In this document: positions 26,670 to 36,182 of the stretch, piece after piece
Layout: the number at the start of each line of letters is the position of its first letter
Numbering within the stretch: position 1 is the first letter of the stretch
Assembly: GCA_004340125.1 (NCBI GenBank)
Contig: SLUK01000002.1
Span: forward strand, 350,636 to 414,635
Length of the DNA stretch: 64,000 bases
Direction: 5' to 3'
Source of the DNA: Harryflintia acetispora
GTDB lineage: Bacteria; Bacillota; Clostridia; Oscillospirales; Ruminococcaceae
The notes under the pieces: generated by a model
Databases searched by the model: none
The model's input: only the letters and a program-made list of their open reading frames with translations
What the model was told of the DNA's origin: nothing
Position numbers and translations under genes: made by a program

Positions 26670-27634
26670 GACCTGTTTCTTTTGCCCTCCTCATACTTCT
26701 CATACGCCTTGATGATGTCCTGCACCAGCCGGTGGCGTACCACGTCTTTTTCGGTAAAGTAGACGATCGCAATATCGTCCACATTTTTGAGTATCTTGCA
26801 CGCCTGGACCAGGCCGCTGACCTTGTGGTCGGGCAGGTCGATCTGGGTGATGTCCCCGGTGACCACCGCCTTGGAATTGGTGCCCAGACGGGTGAGGAAC
26901 ATCTTCATCTGCTCGGGGGTGGTGTTCTGCGCCTCGTCCAGGATGATGAAGCTGTCCTCCAGTGTGCGGCCGCGCATATAAGCCAAAGGGGCGACCTCGA
27001 TGCTCCCGCGCTCCTGCAGACGGGTGAAGCCCTCGGCCCCCAGCATGTCGAAAAGCGCGTCGTAAAGCGGGCGCAGATAGGGGTCGACCTTGTTCTGCAG
27101 ATCCCCCGGCAGGAAGCCGAGCTTCTCGCCCGCCTCCACCGCGGGACGGGTCAGGATGATCCGGCTGACCTGGTGGTCCTTGAAGGCCCGCACTGCTCTG
27201 GCCACCGCGAGATAGGTCTTTCCGGTACCTGCGGGGCCGACGCCGAAGACCACCGTGTTCTGAGAGATCATGTCGTTATACTGCTTCTGGCCCAGGGTGC
27301 GGGGCTTGAGCGGCCGCCCCTTGGCCGTGATGCAGATGCAGTCCTGCGCCAGGGAGGAGAGCTCCTCCTCGCTGCCCTCGCGCACCATCTGGATACAATA
27401 ACGCACCGACTGCTCGGTGATCGTCTCCCCCCGCTCCAGGCTTTCGAGCAGGGCGTGCACCGCCTTTTCGCAGAGCAGCACCGAATGTTCATCTCCGGTG
27501 ATTTTAAGCTGGTCGGCCCGGTTTACCATGCCGACCCCAAACTCCCGCTCCAGCAGCCGGATGTTGCAGTCAAAGTTGCCGAACAGGGCCAGCGCCTGCT
27601 CGATCTTCTGGATTTCTACCGTTCTTTCCGCCAT
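26666..27634 (-). CDS. PhoH family ATPase
   Basis: 322 residues with an N-terminal KH-like region and a RecA-like ATPase having Walker A GPAGTGKTYLAV and Walker B FIILDEAQNT. The ATG at 27634 is 11 bases from AGGGAG; an ATG at 27673 has no ribosome-binding site. PhoH next to ybeY is the common arrangement in RNA metabolism clusters. Confidence 0.92.
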   Translation of the reverse strand: MAERTVEIQKIEQALALFGNFDCNIRLLEREFGVGMVNRADQLKITGDEHSVLLCEKAVHALLESLERGETITEQSVRYCIQMVREGSEEELSSLAQDCICITAKGRPLKPRTLGQKQYNDMISQNTVVFGVGPAGTGKTYLAVARAVRAFKDHQVSRIILTRPAVEAGEKLGFLPGDLQNKVDPYLRPLYDALFDMLGAEGFTRLQERGSIEVAPLAYMRGRTLEDSFIILDEAQNTTPEQMKMFLTRLGTNSKAVVTGDITQIDLPDHKVSGLVQACKILKNVDDIAIVYFTEKDVVRHRLVQDIIKAYEKYEEGKRNRS

Positions 27635-27703
27635 CTGGTGTAAGACTCCCTGTATCGTTTTCTTCCATGTCATTTTTCATCGTGTGATAAAACTACTCAC
27701 ATT

Positions 27704-27712
27704 ATTATAGCA
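27704..27712 (-). promoter_or_regulatory. Extended -10 promoter for the phoH operon
   Basis: Minus strand TGCTATAAT (extended -10) about 70 bases upstream of phoH. No good -35 is present, which is usual for extended -10 promoters. Confidence 0.5.
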
Positions 27713-27809
27713 CACTTTGCCACAGGGTGTTGATTCTTTTTAGTAATTCACAAAAAATTCAGGATTTTCTATGAACTTCCGCCAGTTTTTTTAAGAATTT
27801 TTTCCTTTC

Positions 27810-29039
27810 CTACTGTTTTGTTTCCCCGCTCTGCGCCGGTGGCTGTGCACTGGGTTCCTCCACGACGTCAATTTCCTTCTGGCGGGCGATGTCCTGCTGT
27901 AACAGGAACTGGGCGTCCACTACATATTCCTCCCCCTCAAGCCGGCCGCTGGCCGTCTTGGAGGCGATGGTCCCGATCGACGAAAAATCACTTTCATATT
28001 GGTTAAGCTGCTCCAGCGCCTGTTCCCTGGCCTGCGCCTCACTCAGGGTGGCGGTATGGACCTCCACCAGCCGGTAGGTGTCGGTTGTGATCTGCAAGGG
28101 GATTTTAACCCCAAAGAGCTTGGGGCTCCCCGTCTCGGTCTCCCGTTCGCTGGGCGATTTGGGCGCTCCGGTCAGGTGCAGCGGGATGTCCAGCCCGAAG
28201 AGGTGGAGGCTGCGCTTCCTGACCACCTCGCCGGTGGGGGTGCGCAGCTCCTCGCGCAGCGGGACCGCTATGCGCACGTCCTCCTGGAATTCGGCGATCA
28301 CCTTGGCGCGCGCATGGGTAAAGTATCCCCGCTCCTTAATCTGGGTTCCCTCGATGTAGCTGCTGACGATGATCTCGCCCTCCTGCACCGTGTCCCCGAC
28401 CTTGAGCATGGGCTGCCCCTCGTAGACCTCCATATACTTGATCTGCCCGGTGCGCGCAGCCACCACGTTGCAGGGCGACTTTTTGTCGATCAGCTCGGGG
28501 GCCATCTGGCGCTCCTTGATCTCCACCGTGGCGCTCGAGGCGTGCAGGTTGATCGCGATCCAGCTCAGCTGCGGGGTGAGGAGCATCATCTGGTTCTCTG
28601 CGTTGAGGGTATCGATCGACCCGATATAGGCTCCCTCGTAAACCCCGACCTTGCGCAGGTTGTCCAGCAGGTACTCCTCCTTAATCGTCTCGGCCCCCTC
28701 GATCTCGACATTCCAGATAAACCGGCTCATCCCGCCGAGGAAGAGTGCGAAGAGCAGCGCCCCCACCAGCAGGCCGATCCTCTTGCGGTAGCGGAAGCGG
28801 GTAAAGGGCATACCGCCCTTTTCAATCAGGCGCATGCGCACCCCGGTCTTCTTGGCGATGGGGCGCAGCCGCTTGTAGCCCGCCGCCGTGGTGCAGGCTG
28901 TGACCCCCGTTTTACTGCGCACCGTATCCCAAACCGGGACCCCTGCGCGGGTACACAGGTTCAAAAACCGTTCGATAAATCCCCCGCTGAGCGAAAAACG
29001 CACGACCCCTTTGATATATCTTAACAGTCTGATAAACAA
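27810..29039 (-). CDS. yqfD: Sporulation protein YqfD
   Basis: 409 residues. N-terminal cytoplasmic region, one membrane span near residues 90-110 (IGLLVGALLFALFLGG), then a large extracytoplasmic domain typical of YqfD, a mother-cell sporulation protein. The Pro/Gln-rich C-terminal tail is weakly conserved. Lies 20 bases downstream of yqfC, so the two form an operon. Confidence 0.88.
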   Translation of the reverse strand: MFIRLLRYIKGVVRFSLSGGFIERFLNLCTRAGVPVWDTVRSKTGVTACTTAAGYKRLRPIAKKTGVRMRLIEKGGMPFTRFRYRKRIGLLVGALLFALFLGGMSRFIWNVEIEGAETIKEEYLLDNLRKVGVYEGAYIGSIDTLNAENQMMLLTPQLSWIAINLHASSATVEIKERQMAPELIDKKSPCNVVAARTGQIKYMEVYEGQPMLKVGDTVQEGEIIVSSYIEGTQIKERGYFTHARAKVIAEFQEDVRIAVPLREELRTPTGEVVRKRSLHLFGLDIPLHLTGAPKSPSERETETGSPKLFGVKIPLQITTDTYRLVEVHTATLSEAQAREQALEQLNQYESDFSSIGTIASKTASGRLEGEEYVVDAQFLLQQDIARQKEIDVVEEPSAQPPAQSGETKQ

Positions 29040-29058
29040 TGTTCATTCCCCCGACCGG

Positions 29059-29442
29059 CTAATTGATGAAGTCCACCGACTGGATGTACCCCTCGATGAC
29101 CACGCTCTCCTCGCTCATGCTGCGCAGCTGCAGCGCCCGGCCGCAAAAGCGCACCGTCATATTGCCGAGATTTAAACGGATAAAGTCCTCGTTATATTCC
29201 ACCACGCCCTTGCAGCCGTCCACCAGCGCCTCCCGGTTGGACATCAGCTCGATCTGGCACATATTATTTAAAGAAGCCTCCGGCATCTGCAAGATGGAAC
29301 CGATCAGCGTTTTTTTCTCCTTCGGGGGCTGCATCTGCTCCGCTTCGCGTTGCCTGCGGTTTCGTATGCCCTGCTTCGCGCTCATCCCACTCTTCCTTTC
29401 CTGCTCGTTCTGCGCCTTTTTACGCGGGCGCCTCATATCCAT
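29059..29442 (-). CDS. yqfC: Sporulation protein YqfC
   Basis: 127 residues. The C-terminal ~85 match YqfC (beta-rich, ending VVIEGYIQSVDF); the first ~40 are basic and variable, so the true start could be the later ATG at MSAKQG. GGGGAGG lies upstream of the first ATG. The yqfC-yqfD pair upstream of phoH is a hallmark of spore formers. Confidence 0.8.
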   Translation of the reverse strand: MDMRRPRKKAQNEQERKSGMSAKQGIRNRRQREAEQMQPPKEKKTLIGSILQMPEASLNNMCQIELMSNREALVDGCKGVVEYNEDFIRLNLGNMTVRFCGRALQLRSMSEESVVIEGYIQSVDFIN

Positions 29443-29541
29443 TTATATGAGCGTGCCTCCCCGCTTAGACGGTTTTAATTTCGGCCTTGCCCTCATATGA
29501 ATGTGAGGTAACGTCTGCGGCTATGAGAAAGGAAGGATCGG

Positions 29542-30711
29542 ATGAAAGAGAAATTTCGGCTGCGCCACCTGCCACTGGCACTCGGGTGCGCCGTGCTGTG
29601 CATACTGCTGCTGGCCTGGGGCGAGCCCGCCGCCGCGGGGGTGAAGCGGGGGCTGCGCACCTGTGCCGAGGTGATCATTCCTTCCCTTTATCTCTTTATG
29701 GCCGTCTCCGGTTTTATCGCGCTCAGCCCGGCGGGGGAGCTCCTTTCACGCCCCCTGTCACTGTTCACCCGCCACCTGCTGCGCCTCCCCGAATGTATGG
29801 GCCCGGTGGTGCTGCTCAGCTTCCTCGGCGGATACCCGGTCGGGGCCAAGACGATCGACTGCATGCTCGAAAGCGGAAGGATCAACAAGGAACAGGCCGA
29901 GCGGGCGATCTGCTTTTGCTGCAATGCCGGGCCCTCCTTCGTGGTGACGGCCATCGGGGCGCGCATGCTCCACTCCCCCGCCTTCGGCGCCGCGCTGCTG
30001 GGGGTGCACATCTTGTCCGCCCTGCTCATCGGGATATTCCTCTCACGCCGCGCGCCCGTTCCGCCAAAGGGCGGCACCAAAGGGGCCGCGCTGCCGGCCG
30101 GGCAGGCCTTCGTGCTTGCGGTGAACAACGCCACCAGCGGGATCCTCATGATCTGTGCCTTCGTGGTTCTCTTCTCCGCCTGCGGCGAGCTGCTCGATTA
30201 CAGCGGAGTGATGGACCGCCTCAGCGCGTTGCTGCCCGGCGCGGCGCTGGGGGGCGACGCCCTGCGCGCCATCGTCGTCGGGATGATGGAGGTGACCACC
30301 GGCTGCCTGCAGGCGGCTGCCCTGCCCGGGGTGCTGCCGGCCGTGCTGATTCCGCCGATGATCTCCTTTGCCGGGCTCTCGATCCATTTTCAGGTGCGTT
30401 CCTGTTTGAGTAGCCGGGGCCTCTCCTTTCGCCGTTTTACCCTCTGCCGCTTCCTGCATGCCCTGCTCACGCTGGGCGGCTTTTGGCCGCTCTACCGCTC
30501 GCTGCATCTGGCACAGCAGACCTTCTACCCTATCTATTACCCCTATCCGCCGGTGGGGTATTATAACCCCAACACGCCGATCGCCACCATCCTCCTGCTG
30601 CTGGTGAGCGGGGCGGTGCTCCTGTTGGTCTGTGCGCCGCTTTACCTGTTCGGCTCCCGGCTCGACCCCAAAGAGAGCAAAAAGGAAAGCGCAAAAGCGG
30701 GAAAACGGTAG
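29542..30711 (+). CDS. ylbJ: Sporulation integral membrane protein YlbJ
   Basis: 389 residues with about ten membrane spans and the gate-like motifs SFLGGYPVGAKTI and CNAGPSFVV of YlbJ, a mother-cell membrane protein needed for spore maturation. ATG at 29542 follows GAAAGGAAGG. It is divergent from yqfCD, an association that fits shared sporulation control. Confidence 0.9.
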   Translation: MKEKFRLRHLPLALGCAVLCILLLAWGEPAAAGVKRGLRTCAEVIIPSLYLFMAVSGFIALSPAGELLSRPLSLFTRHLLRLPECMGPVVLLSFLGGYPVGAKTIDCMLESGRINKEQAERAICFCCNAGPSFVVTAIGARMLHSPAFGAALLGVHILSALLIGIFLSRRAPVPPKGGTKGAALPAGQAFVLAVNNATSGILMICAFVVLFSACGELLDYSGVMDRLSALLPGAALGGDALRAIVVGMMEVTTGCLQAAALPGVLPAVLIPPMISFAGLSIHFQVRSCLSSRGLSFRRFTLCRFLHALLTLGGFWPLYRSLHLAQQTFYPIYYPYPPVGYYNPNTPIATILLLLVSGAVLLLVCAPLYLFGSRLDPKESKKESAKAGKR

Positions 30712-30771
30712 AAATCTTTCGGAAAATCTGGTAGAATAAAAGCTCAGCCTATCAGGAAGGAGGCCGGGCTT

Positions 30772-30990
30772 ATGTTCCGCCAGAGTTTCTTTTCCCAGGA
30801 AATCCCCCCCGCCTGCCAATATTGCCGCTTCGGCTTTCCCACACGGGATAAAAACCAGTACCTCTGCGAGAAGCGCGGCCCCGTCCCGCCGCATGGCAGC
30901 TGCCGCAGGTTTCTTTACTGTCCGCTCAAGCGGATCCCCACCCGTGCGCCCAAGCTGCCGAGCTATACCAAAGAAGATTTCGAGCTTTAG
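30772..30990 (+). CDS. Small cysteine-rich protein of unknown function
   Basis: 72 residues behind a near-perfect AAGGAGG. It carries a CQYC pair and three more cysteines (C32, C44, C50), suggesting a small metal-binding knuckle. I do not recognise the family. The frame ends 31 bases before the amidase gene, so they may be co-transcribed. Confidence 0.6.
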   Translation: MFRQSFFSQEIPPACQYCRFGFPTRDKNQYLCEKRGPVPPHGSCRRFLYCPLKRIPTRAPKLPSYTKEDFEL

Positions 30991-31021
30991 GCTCTCAAAC
31001 CATACGGAGGTCCAAATCACG

Positions 31022-33835
31022 ATGAAACGACTCTTTCATAAGACCCTGGCCATTCTGCTGAGCGGCGCGCTGCTGCTTTCCTTTTCCGGCTGTAGGGAGA
31101 CGCAGGAGGACGGCGAATCCGCCCTGCCAGTCTCGGCTGCCGCCGCGGCGCCCGACGTACTGCGCGCCCTGATCGTCCACTCGGGCGCCAATGCGGAATA
31201 TCCCAGCGCCCAAAAGCAGGACCGCGAGGAGCTGGAGGCGCTGGCCGACGAGATCGTCGGCTTTGCCAAGGAGAGCAGCCTCAACGCCATATTTTACGAG
31301 AGCGCGCCGGGTGGGCAGGCAATGTACCTCTCCAAGCTACTGCCGAGAAGTGGGCATTTTAACTTCTCCGCCGGCTTTTTGCGCAAGCTCGACCCGCTGA
31401 AAATCCTTGCCGAGCGCGCCGCGGCCGAGGGGATCGCGGTTTACGCCGTCGTGAACCCTTACGCGGCGGGAACGAGCTCAGACAAGCTCCCCAAGGGCAA
31501 CGCCGCGCGCGAGTTCCCCGAGAGCACCATCGCCTTCGGGGAGAAGCTCTATTACCGCCCGGACAATCCCGAGGTACATAAGCAGGCGCTCTTAGTCGCG
31601 CAGGAGTTGCTGCAAAGCTATCCCCTGGCCGGGATCGTGGTCGGCGACGCGGACGACAGCGAGGTCAACGACTACGACGGGTTTTACACCTATCTGGCGG
31701 CGCTGATGTCCGACCTGTCGGACGTGACGGAGGCCGAAGGCAAGCAGCTTGGGCTCCTGCTCTCGGACAAGGCCGAACGTACCCAGAACCGGGAAAAATT
31801 CCTCGACAATACCTGCCGGGTCAGCGTGGACTTCATCGCCCCAACACTGAGCGATTCGGCCGGCGGGGCCCTCGCCTCCCCCTACGCCACGGCGCTCGAG
31901 ACCTTCCTCACCCCGGCAAAGAAATACCAGACCCCGGTCTATACCGCGCTGCAAGCCGAAGGGGCCACCGCCGAGGCGCTTAGCGATATGCTCTTCGTCA
32001 ACAACTGCGAGGGGCTGCAGGGCGGCGTGCTCGACGGGTACTCCATGCTAAAGGGCAACGACAGCGTGATGGAAGCCGTCATCCCCATGCTCTATATCGA
32101 CAAAAAGATCCTGCCGGACACCTCCCTGGAAATCCCGACCGAATTTCGGCTTACCCGCCCCTTGGACGGCGACCGCCTGACCATACCCGACCGCAGCTGG
32201 GACAGCTACTACATCACCGGTACCTCCGACCCCGGCAAGCCGGTCTATTTCGAGGGGGAGGAGCTCGAGCGCCAAAGCTCGAACGGCACCTTCGGCGTGC
32301 TGGTGGAGGTCGATGAGGGGCTCAATACCTACGACTTCGAGCAGGATGGCGTGACCCTCACCGCGAAAATCTACCGGCCCTACGCGAACGAAACCACCAA
32401 GATCAGCAAGATCAGTACCTATACCCCGCCCCTGCCGGACTCGAACCAGGCGGTGGGCGAGGGCCTCGCGATGGTCTTCCGCTGCACCGCGCCCGCGGGC
32501 GGCAGCGTGAGCGCCACACTGGACGGTGAAAGCTACGAGCTGAAGGCCGCCTCCAGCGCCGAGGACGGGACCCCCGTCGTCTACCGCAAGGAGGTAAAGC
32601 TCCCCGCCGGGACGGCAGGGGAAATCGAGAACCTCGGCCGGGTGACCTACACGCTGGAATACGACGGCGAGACCTCCGAGGTCGAGTCGCAGGGGGACGT
32701 CTACCTCTACGGGGCCGGACGCACCCCGGTCTACAAGGTCTCGGTGGACCTGGGGACGGTGCTCGACGAGTCTTTGACCAACGGAAACTTTATGACCAGC
32801 CTCAAGGCGGGCAGCGTCGGCGAGATCACCGGCCAGACCGACACCTACTATAAGACCTCCTTTGGGGGCTTCATCAAGAAGAGCGAGGTGACTCTCGACA
32901 CCGGGCTTGAGAGCGCAGAGAACACCGTCGCCTCGGCCCAGTACCGCGCGGCAGAACAGGATGGCGGGGATGAAGCGATTGTTCTGCACGGGAGCGCCGC
33001 TGCCTCCTTCGTCGTGGATGATAAGCAGGACGGGAACTTTACCATCCGCCTGTTCGACACCTACGGCGTCGCAAACGGGGTCCTCCCCGCCGAGAGCCGG
33101 TTCTTCGATTCCATCACCGCCAAAAACGACGGCGCCGGGACGCTGACCTTCACCTGCAAAAAAGGGGCGGAATCCTACTTCGGATACAACGTCGAGTATG
33201 AGGACGAAAACACCACCGTCATCCGCTTCACCGGTAAGCCTCAGATTTCTTCCGTCAAGGGGCGGCCGCTGCTGGGACTCAACATCGTCGTCGATCCCGG
33301 GCACGGGGCTTTAGACGTGGGCGCCCTGGGACTGGCCGGGGTGACCGGGCCGATGGAGAAGAACGCCAATATGTACATCGCCCACATCGTGGCAAGATAC
33401 CTCGAGGGACTGGGCGCGAACGTCTTCCTCACCCGGGAGAGCGACGAGGACTTCCTGGAGTTGACCGAGCGCGTCGGCTTCACCGAGCGGCACGATGCCG
33501 ATCTCTTCATTTCTCTGCACCACAATTCCCTGAATGAAAACATCGACCCCGGAAAGGCGAAGGGCAGCATGGTCTTTCACTACAACGACATTTCCGAGAA
33601 GATGGCCGGTGTCTTTCTCGAGCATATCCTGGACGCTTCGGGTCGGGACGACCGCGGTACGGAAGAGGGCTACTATGTGGTCTGCCGCACCACCCTCGCA
33701 CCGGCCATCCTCTGTGAGCTCGGGTTCATGCCCAATCCGGAGGAGTACGAGCAGATCTGCAACGAAGCCAACATGCTGAAAATCGGCAAGGCGATCAGCC
33801 AGGCCGCTGTGGATTATATCGCGGCGCTGAACTAA
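31022..33835 (+). CDS. Lipoprotein N-acetylmuramoyl-L-alanine amidase with N-terminal glycosidase-like domain
   Basis: 937 residues. A lipoprotein signal ends FSGC (Cys24). Residues about 45-390 resemble the TIM-barrel glycoside-hydrolase-like domain (GHL10 type) found in cell-wall proteins. A beta-rich middle with SH3-like portions follows, and residues about 745-935 form an Amidase_3 domain with zinc ligands in VVDPGHGALDVG, a later ISLHHNS and catalytic ILCELGFM. The ATG at 31022 is ten bases from CGGAGGT. It should act on peptidoglycan outside the membrane; a sporulation role is possible given the neighbours. Confidence 0.85.
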   Translation: MKRLFHKTLAILLSGALLLSFSGCRETQEDGESALPVSAAAAAPDVLRALIVHSGANAEYPSAQKQDREELEALADEIVGFAKESSLNAIFYESAPGGQAMYLSKLLPRSGHFNFSAGFLRKLDPLKILAERAAAEGIAVYAVVNPYAAGTSSDKLPKGNAAREFPESTIAFGEKLYYRPDNPEVHKQALLVAQELLQSYPLAGIVVGDADDSEVNDYDGFYTYLAALMSDLSDVTEAEGKQLGLLLSDKAERTQNREKFLDNTCRVSVDFIAPTLSDSAGGALASPYATALETFLTPAKKYQTPVYTALQAEGATAEALSDMLFVNNCEGLQGGVLDGYSMLKGNDSVMEAVIPMLYIDKKILPDTSLEIPTEFRLTRPLDGDRLTIPDRSWDSYYITGTSDPGKPVYFEGEELERQSSNGTFGVLVEVDEGLNTYDFEQDGVTLTAKIYRPYANETTKISKISTYTPPLPDSNQAVGEGLAMVFRCTAPAGGSVSATLDGESYELKAASSAEDGTPVVYRKEVKLPAGTAGEIENLGRVTYTLEYDGETSEVESQGDVYLYGAGRTPVYKVSVDLGTVLDESLTNGNFMTSLKAGSVGEITGQTDTYYKTSFGGFIKKSEVTLDTGLESAENTVASAQYRAAEQDGGDEAIVLHGSAAASFVVDDKQDGNFTIRLFDTYGVANGVLPAESRFFDSITAKNDGAGTLTFTCKKGAESYFGYNVEYEDENTTVIRFTGKPQISSVKGRPLLGLNIVVDPGHGALDVGALGLAGVTGPMEKNANMYIAHIVARYLEGLGANVFLTRESDEDFLELTERVGFTERHDADLFISLHHNSLNENIDPGKAKGSMVFHYNDISEKMAGVFLEHILDASGRDDRGTEEGYYVVCRTTLAPAILCELGFMPNPEEYEQICNEANMLKIGKAISQAAVDYIAALN

Positions 33836-33850
33836 AACGCCCATACAAAG

Positions 33851-33890
33851 AGGGGGCCCGCAAACGGCGATTGCCGTTTGCGGGCCCCCT
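33851..33890. terminator. Bidirectional terminator
   Basis: An 18-bp perfect stem (33851-33868 with 33873-33890), loop GATT. It separates the amidase gene from the convergent transporter/sugar operon. Confidence 0.85.
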
Positions 33891-33912
33891 TTAAACTGGA
33901 GGCTATCTAAAA

Positions 33913-34341
33913 CTATTCGCCCATCACGGTGATGAACACCTTACGGCTTTGCACGCCGTCGAATTCGGCGAAGTAAATGTCCTGTGCCCGCCCGCAGTAA
34001 AGCTTGCCGTCCATCACGGGCAGGACCGCATGGTTCCCCGCCAGCAGGCTCTTGAGGTGGCCGGGTGCGTTCCCGCCGGTCGCCCCGTAGCTGGGTAGAA
34101 AGTGGGAGTGCGCGTAGGGGTAGACGGTGGGGACCATCCGCTCGAGCATCTCCTCGATGTCGATTTCCAAACAGGAGAGGCTCTCGTTGACGATAATACC
34201 GGTGGTGGTGTGCGCCGTAATGACATAGACCACGCCGTTTTGGATCCCGCTCTCCTCCACCAGGCGGCGCACATCCCCGGTGATCTTGATCAGCTCGAAT
34301 TCCTTTTTGCTGAGCAGCTCGATTGTCGTTGTCTTTACCAT
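33913..34341 (-). CDS. YjbQ family (UPF0047) protein, copy 1
   Basis: 142 residues with the family motifs AHTTTGIIVNE, APGHLKSLLAG and DIYFAEFDG. YjbQ proteins are small beta-sandwich enzymes; a weak thiamine-phosphate-synthase activity has been reported but their native reaction is unclear. Last gene of the operon, downstream of hydrolase copy 1. Start uncertain: ATG at 34341 (used) is 13 bases from AAAGGA, while ATG at 34353 is too close. A paralogue lies at 38759-39190. Confidence 0.85.
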   Translation of the reverse strand: MVKTTTIELLSKKEFELIKITGDVRRLVEESGIQNGVVYVITAHTTTGIIVNESLSCLEIDIEEMLERMVPTVYPYAHSHFLPSYGATGGNAPGHLKSLLAGNHAVLPVMDGKLYCGRAQDIYFAEFDGVQSRKVFITVMGE

Positions 34342-34364
34342 TGAAATGACCATTCCTTTCCAAT

Positions 34365-34386
34365 CTTGAAAGATTCATCTTTCAAG
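34365..34386 (-). promoter_or_regulatory. Intercistronic stem-loop before yjbQ copy 1
   Basis: CTTGAAAGAT pairs with ATCTTTCAAG with a two- to four-base loop, between hydrolase copy 1 and yjbQ copy 1. No T-run. Confidence 0.45.
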
Positions 34387-34387
34387 T

Positions 34388-35239
34388 TTAGCCCTCCATT
34401 CCCAGGAAGCGCAGCGCGTTGCCGCCGAGCAGCTTCTCGCGCGTCTCTTCGCGCATCTCTATGCTGTCCAGCCCCCGCTTGATCCGCGCGCTGCGGAAGC
34501 GCGGGTTGTTCGAGCCGAACATCACTTTGTCCGCGAAGTTGTGCTCAAACCACAGCGGTCCCCAGGTCCTGTTGAAGATCTGGTCCATAAACGCCTCGGG
34601 CGAATCCATATAGAGCGCCGCGGTATCGGTGTAGAGATTGGGGTACTTTAAGATCAGCGCCGCCGTCTCCACCGCCCAGGGCCAGCCGAAGTGCGCCATA
34701 CACATGCGCACCTCGGGGTAGCGCTGTGCAACTTCCTCGAAGTTTAAGGGATGGCCGTATTTCATCAGGCAGTTCGGCTCCCAGGACATGCCCGCATGGA
34801 ACATGATGGGCTTGTTATATTTTTGACACAGCTTATAAATCGGGTCCATCATCGGATCGGCCGGGAAAAAGGCCTGCTTGCAAGGATTGAGCTTCAGTCC
34901 GCAAAGCCCGAGGTTTTTAAAGGCATGCTCGAGCACTTCAGGAGCATCCTTGCGCCGCGGGTCCACGCTGGCAAAGCCGATGAAGCGCTCCGGTGCCAGG
35001 TCCACGAGCGTCTTGATCTCCTCGTTGGTGCAGACCCAGCCGCCCATGGTGGTGGTGAGGTCCAGCGGCAGAAGCACCAGCTTATCCACGCCGAAGGCAT
35101 CCATCTGGGTGAAGGTCACCTTTTCCGGATGGGGGGACATCAAATCCCATCCGGCCGCCTTCTTGCGCAGCTCGACCTCCCCGGGATCCTTGCTGATGGT
35201 GCCGTAGAAACCGGGATGTACGTGTACGTCGATTACCAT
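34388..35239 (-). CDS. Amidohydrolase-superfamily TIM-barrel protein, copy 1
   Basis: 283 residues of the COG2159-type metal-dependent hydrolase/decarboxylase family. The HxH motif (DVHVH, residues 4-8) and the later HFGWPW histidine are present. At the position where most relatives have the catalytic Asp of FGSDxP, this protein reads FGSNNP (around residue 243). GGAGGG is six bases before the ATG. It is about half identical to the second copy at 39196-40047, which has the same substitution. Substrate unknown; neighbours suggest a sugar or sugar-amine derivative. Confidence 0.85.
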   Translation of the reverse strand: MVIDVHVHPGFYGTISKDPGEVELRKKAAGWDLMSPHPEKVTFTQMDAFGVDKLVLLPLDLTTTMGGWVCTNEEIKTLVDLAPERFIGFASVDPRRKDAPEVLEHAFKNLGLCGLKLNPCKQAFFPADPMMDPIYKLCQKYNKPIMFHAGMSWEPNCLMKYGHPLNFEEVAQRYPEVRMCMAHFGWPWAVETAALILKYPNLYTDTAALYMDSPEAFMDQIFNRTWGPLWFEHNFADKVMFGSNNPRFRSARIKRGLDSIEMREETREKLLGGNALRFLGMEG

Positions 35240-35321
35240 TTGTTACCCTCCATTTCTTGCCGGGATCGCCCCCGGCAGACACTAAAATGAACAGCCGTGG
35301 TATCAAAAATTTCCAAGCGGT

Positions 35322-36161
35322 TTACATATAAGCCCCGATCGCCTCGGCGCATTTGCGCACGGCCTCGTCGGGCTCGAAGACGTACCGGTTGTCGGTGATC
35401 TCCAGTGAAAGCGCGCCCTGATAGCCGGCCTCGAAAATCTCCTTCATGTACTTGTCCAGCGGCAGGATTCCATCCCCCCAGGCCAGGTGCCCGCGCGGGG
35501 CGCCGTCCAGGAAGTGGATATGGATCAGATCGTCACCCAGTCCCTTGAGGTAATCCCCCACAGTCTCGCCGTTAATCGCCATCGGGATGGTGTCCACCAT
35601 CCCCTTGACGTAGGGGTGGCCCACCTCCTCAAGCATCCGTTTCAGGGTGGGTAGGTTATAGACGAGGTTGCTCTCGTCGGTGCGCAGGTTTTCCAGCGCG
35701 ATCATGATCCCGCATTTCTCTGCGTGCTCGCCCAAAATCTGCAGCGATTCCCGGCAGCGCGCCCATGCCTCTTCGACCGGCTCGTTGAAGTAGCCCCAGC
35801 CCGGGGTGACGAGCATGCGGTCGGTCCCGAGCTCGGCGGCGGTCTCCAGGCAGTCCCTAAAGTAGCGGATGCTGAAGTCGCGTATGAAGGATTCCTTGGC
35901 CGCGATGTTGATCGGATAGATTACCTGCTCGGGGGTGTAGCAGACGAGGTTGAGGCCGCGCTCCTCGATCATCCGCTTCACATCCTTGACCGGCGGATAG
36001 GATTTATCGTCGATCAGCTTGTTGAGCTGGTGGGGATAGGCTCCCCAGAGCTCTACACTCTCCACTCCGAGACGCACCATCGAGTCGAGGAAATACTCGA
36101 GGGTGTAAAACTTATAGTGGATATTCATCCCGCTCAGCTGCTTTTTCCCAAGTTTCTCCAT
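35322..36161 (-). CDS. FrlC-like sugar epimerase/isomerase (AP endonuclease 2 fold), copy 1
   Basis: 279 residues of the xylose-isomerase-like TIM-barrel family. The metal set Glu-Asp-His-Glu is intact: ALENLRTDES, GMVDTIP, HIHFLDGAP and SLEITDN. Overall pattern (VELWGAYPH, CYTPEQ) resembles FrlC, the fructoselysine 3-epimerase. GGAGG is nine bases before the ATG. Translated just after the kinase copy 1. Paralogue at 37041-37874. Confidence 0.85.
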   Translation of the reverse strand: MEKLGKKQLSGMNIHYKFYTLEYFLDSMVRLGVESVELWGAYPHQLNKLIDDKSYPPVKDVKRMIEERGLNLVCYTPEQVIYPINIAAKESFIRDFSIRYFRDCLETAAELGTDRMLVTPGWGYFNEPVEEAWARCRESLQILGEHAEKCGIMIALENLRTDESNLVYNLPTLKRMLEEVGHPYVKGMVDTIPMAINGETVGDYLKGLGDDLIHIHFLDGAPRGHLAWGDGILPLDKYMKEIFEAGYQGALSLEITDNRYVFEPDEAVRKCAEAIGAYM

Positions 36162-36182
36162 TGTCGTCTACCTCCATGATTA

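Noticed and set aside
29443..29541. CATATGAAT-like sigma-E -10 sequences between yqfC and ylbJ
   Set aside because: The hexamer is self-complementary and no convincing -35 at the right spacing was found on either strand, so I could not assign a sigma-E promoter.
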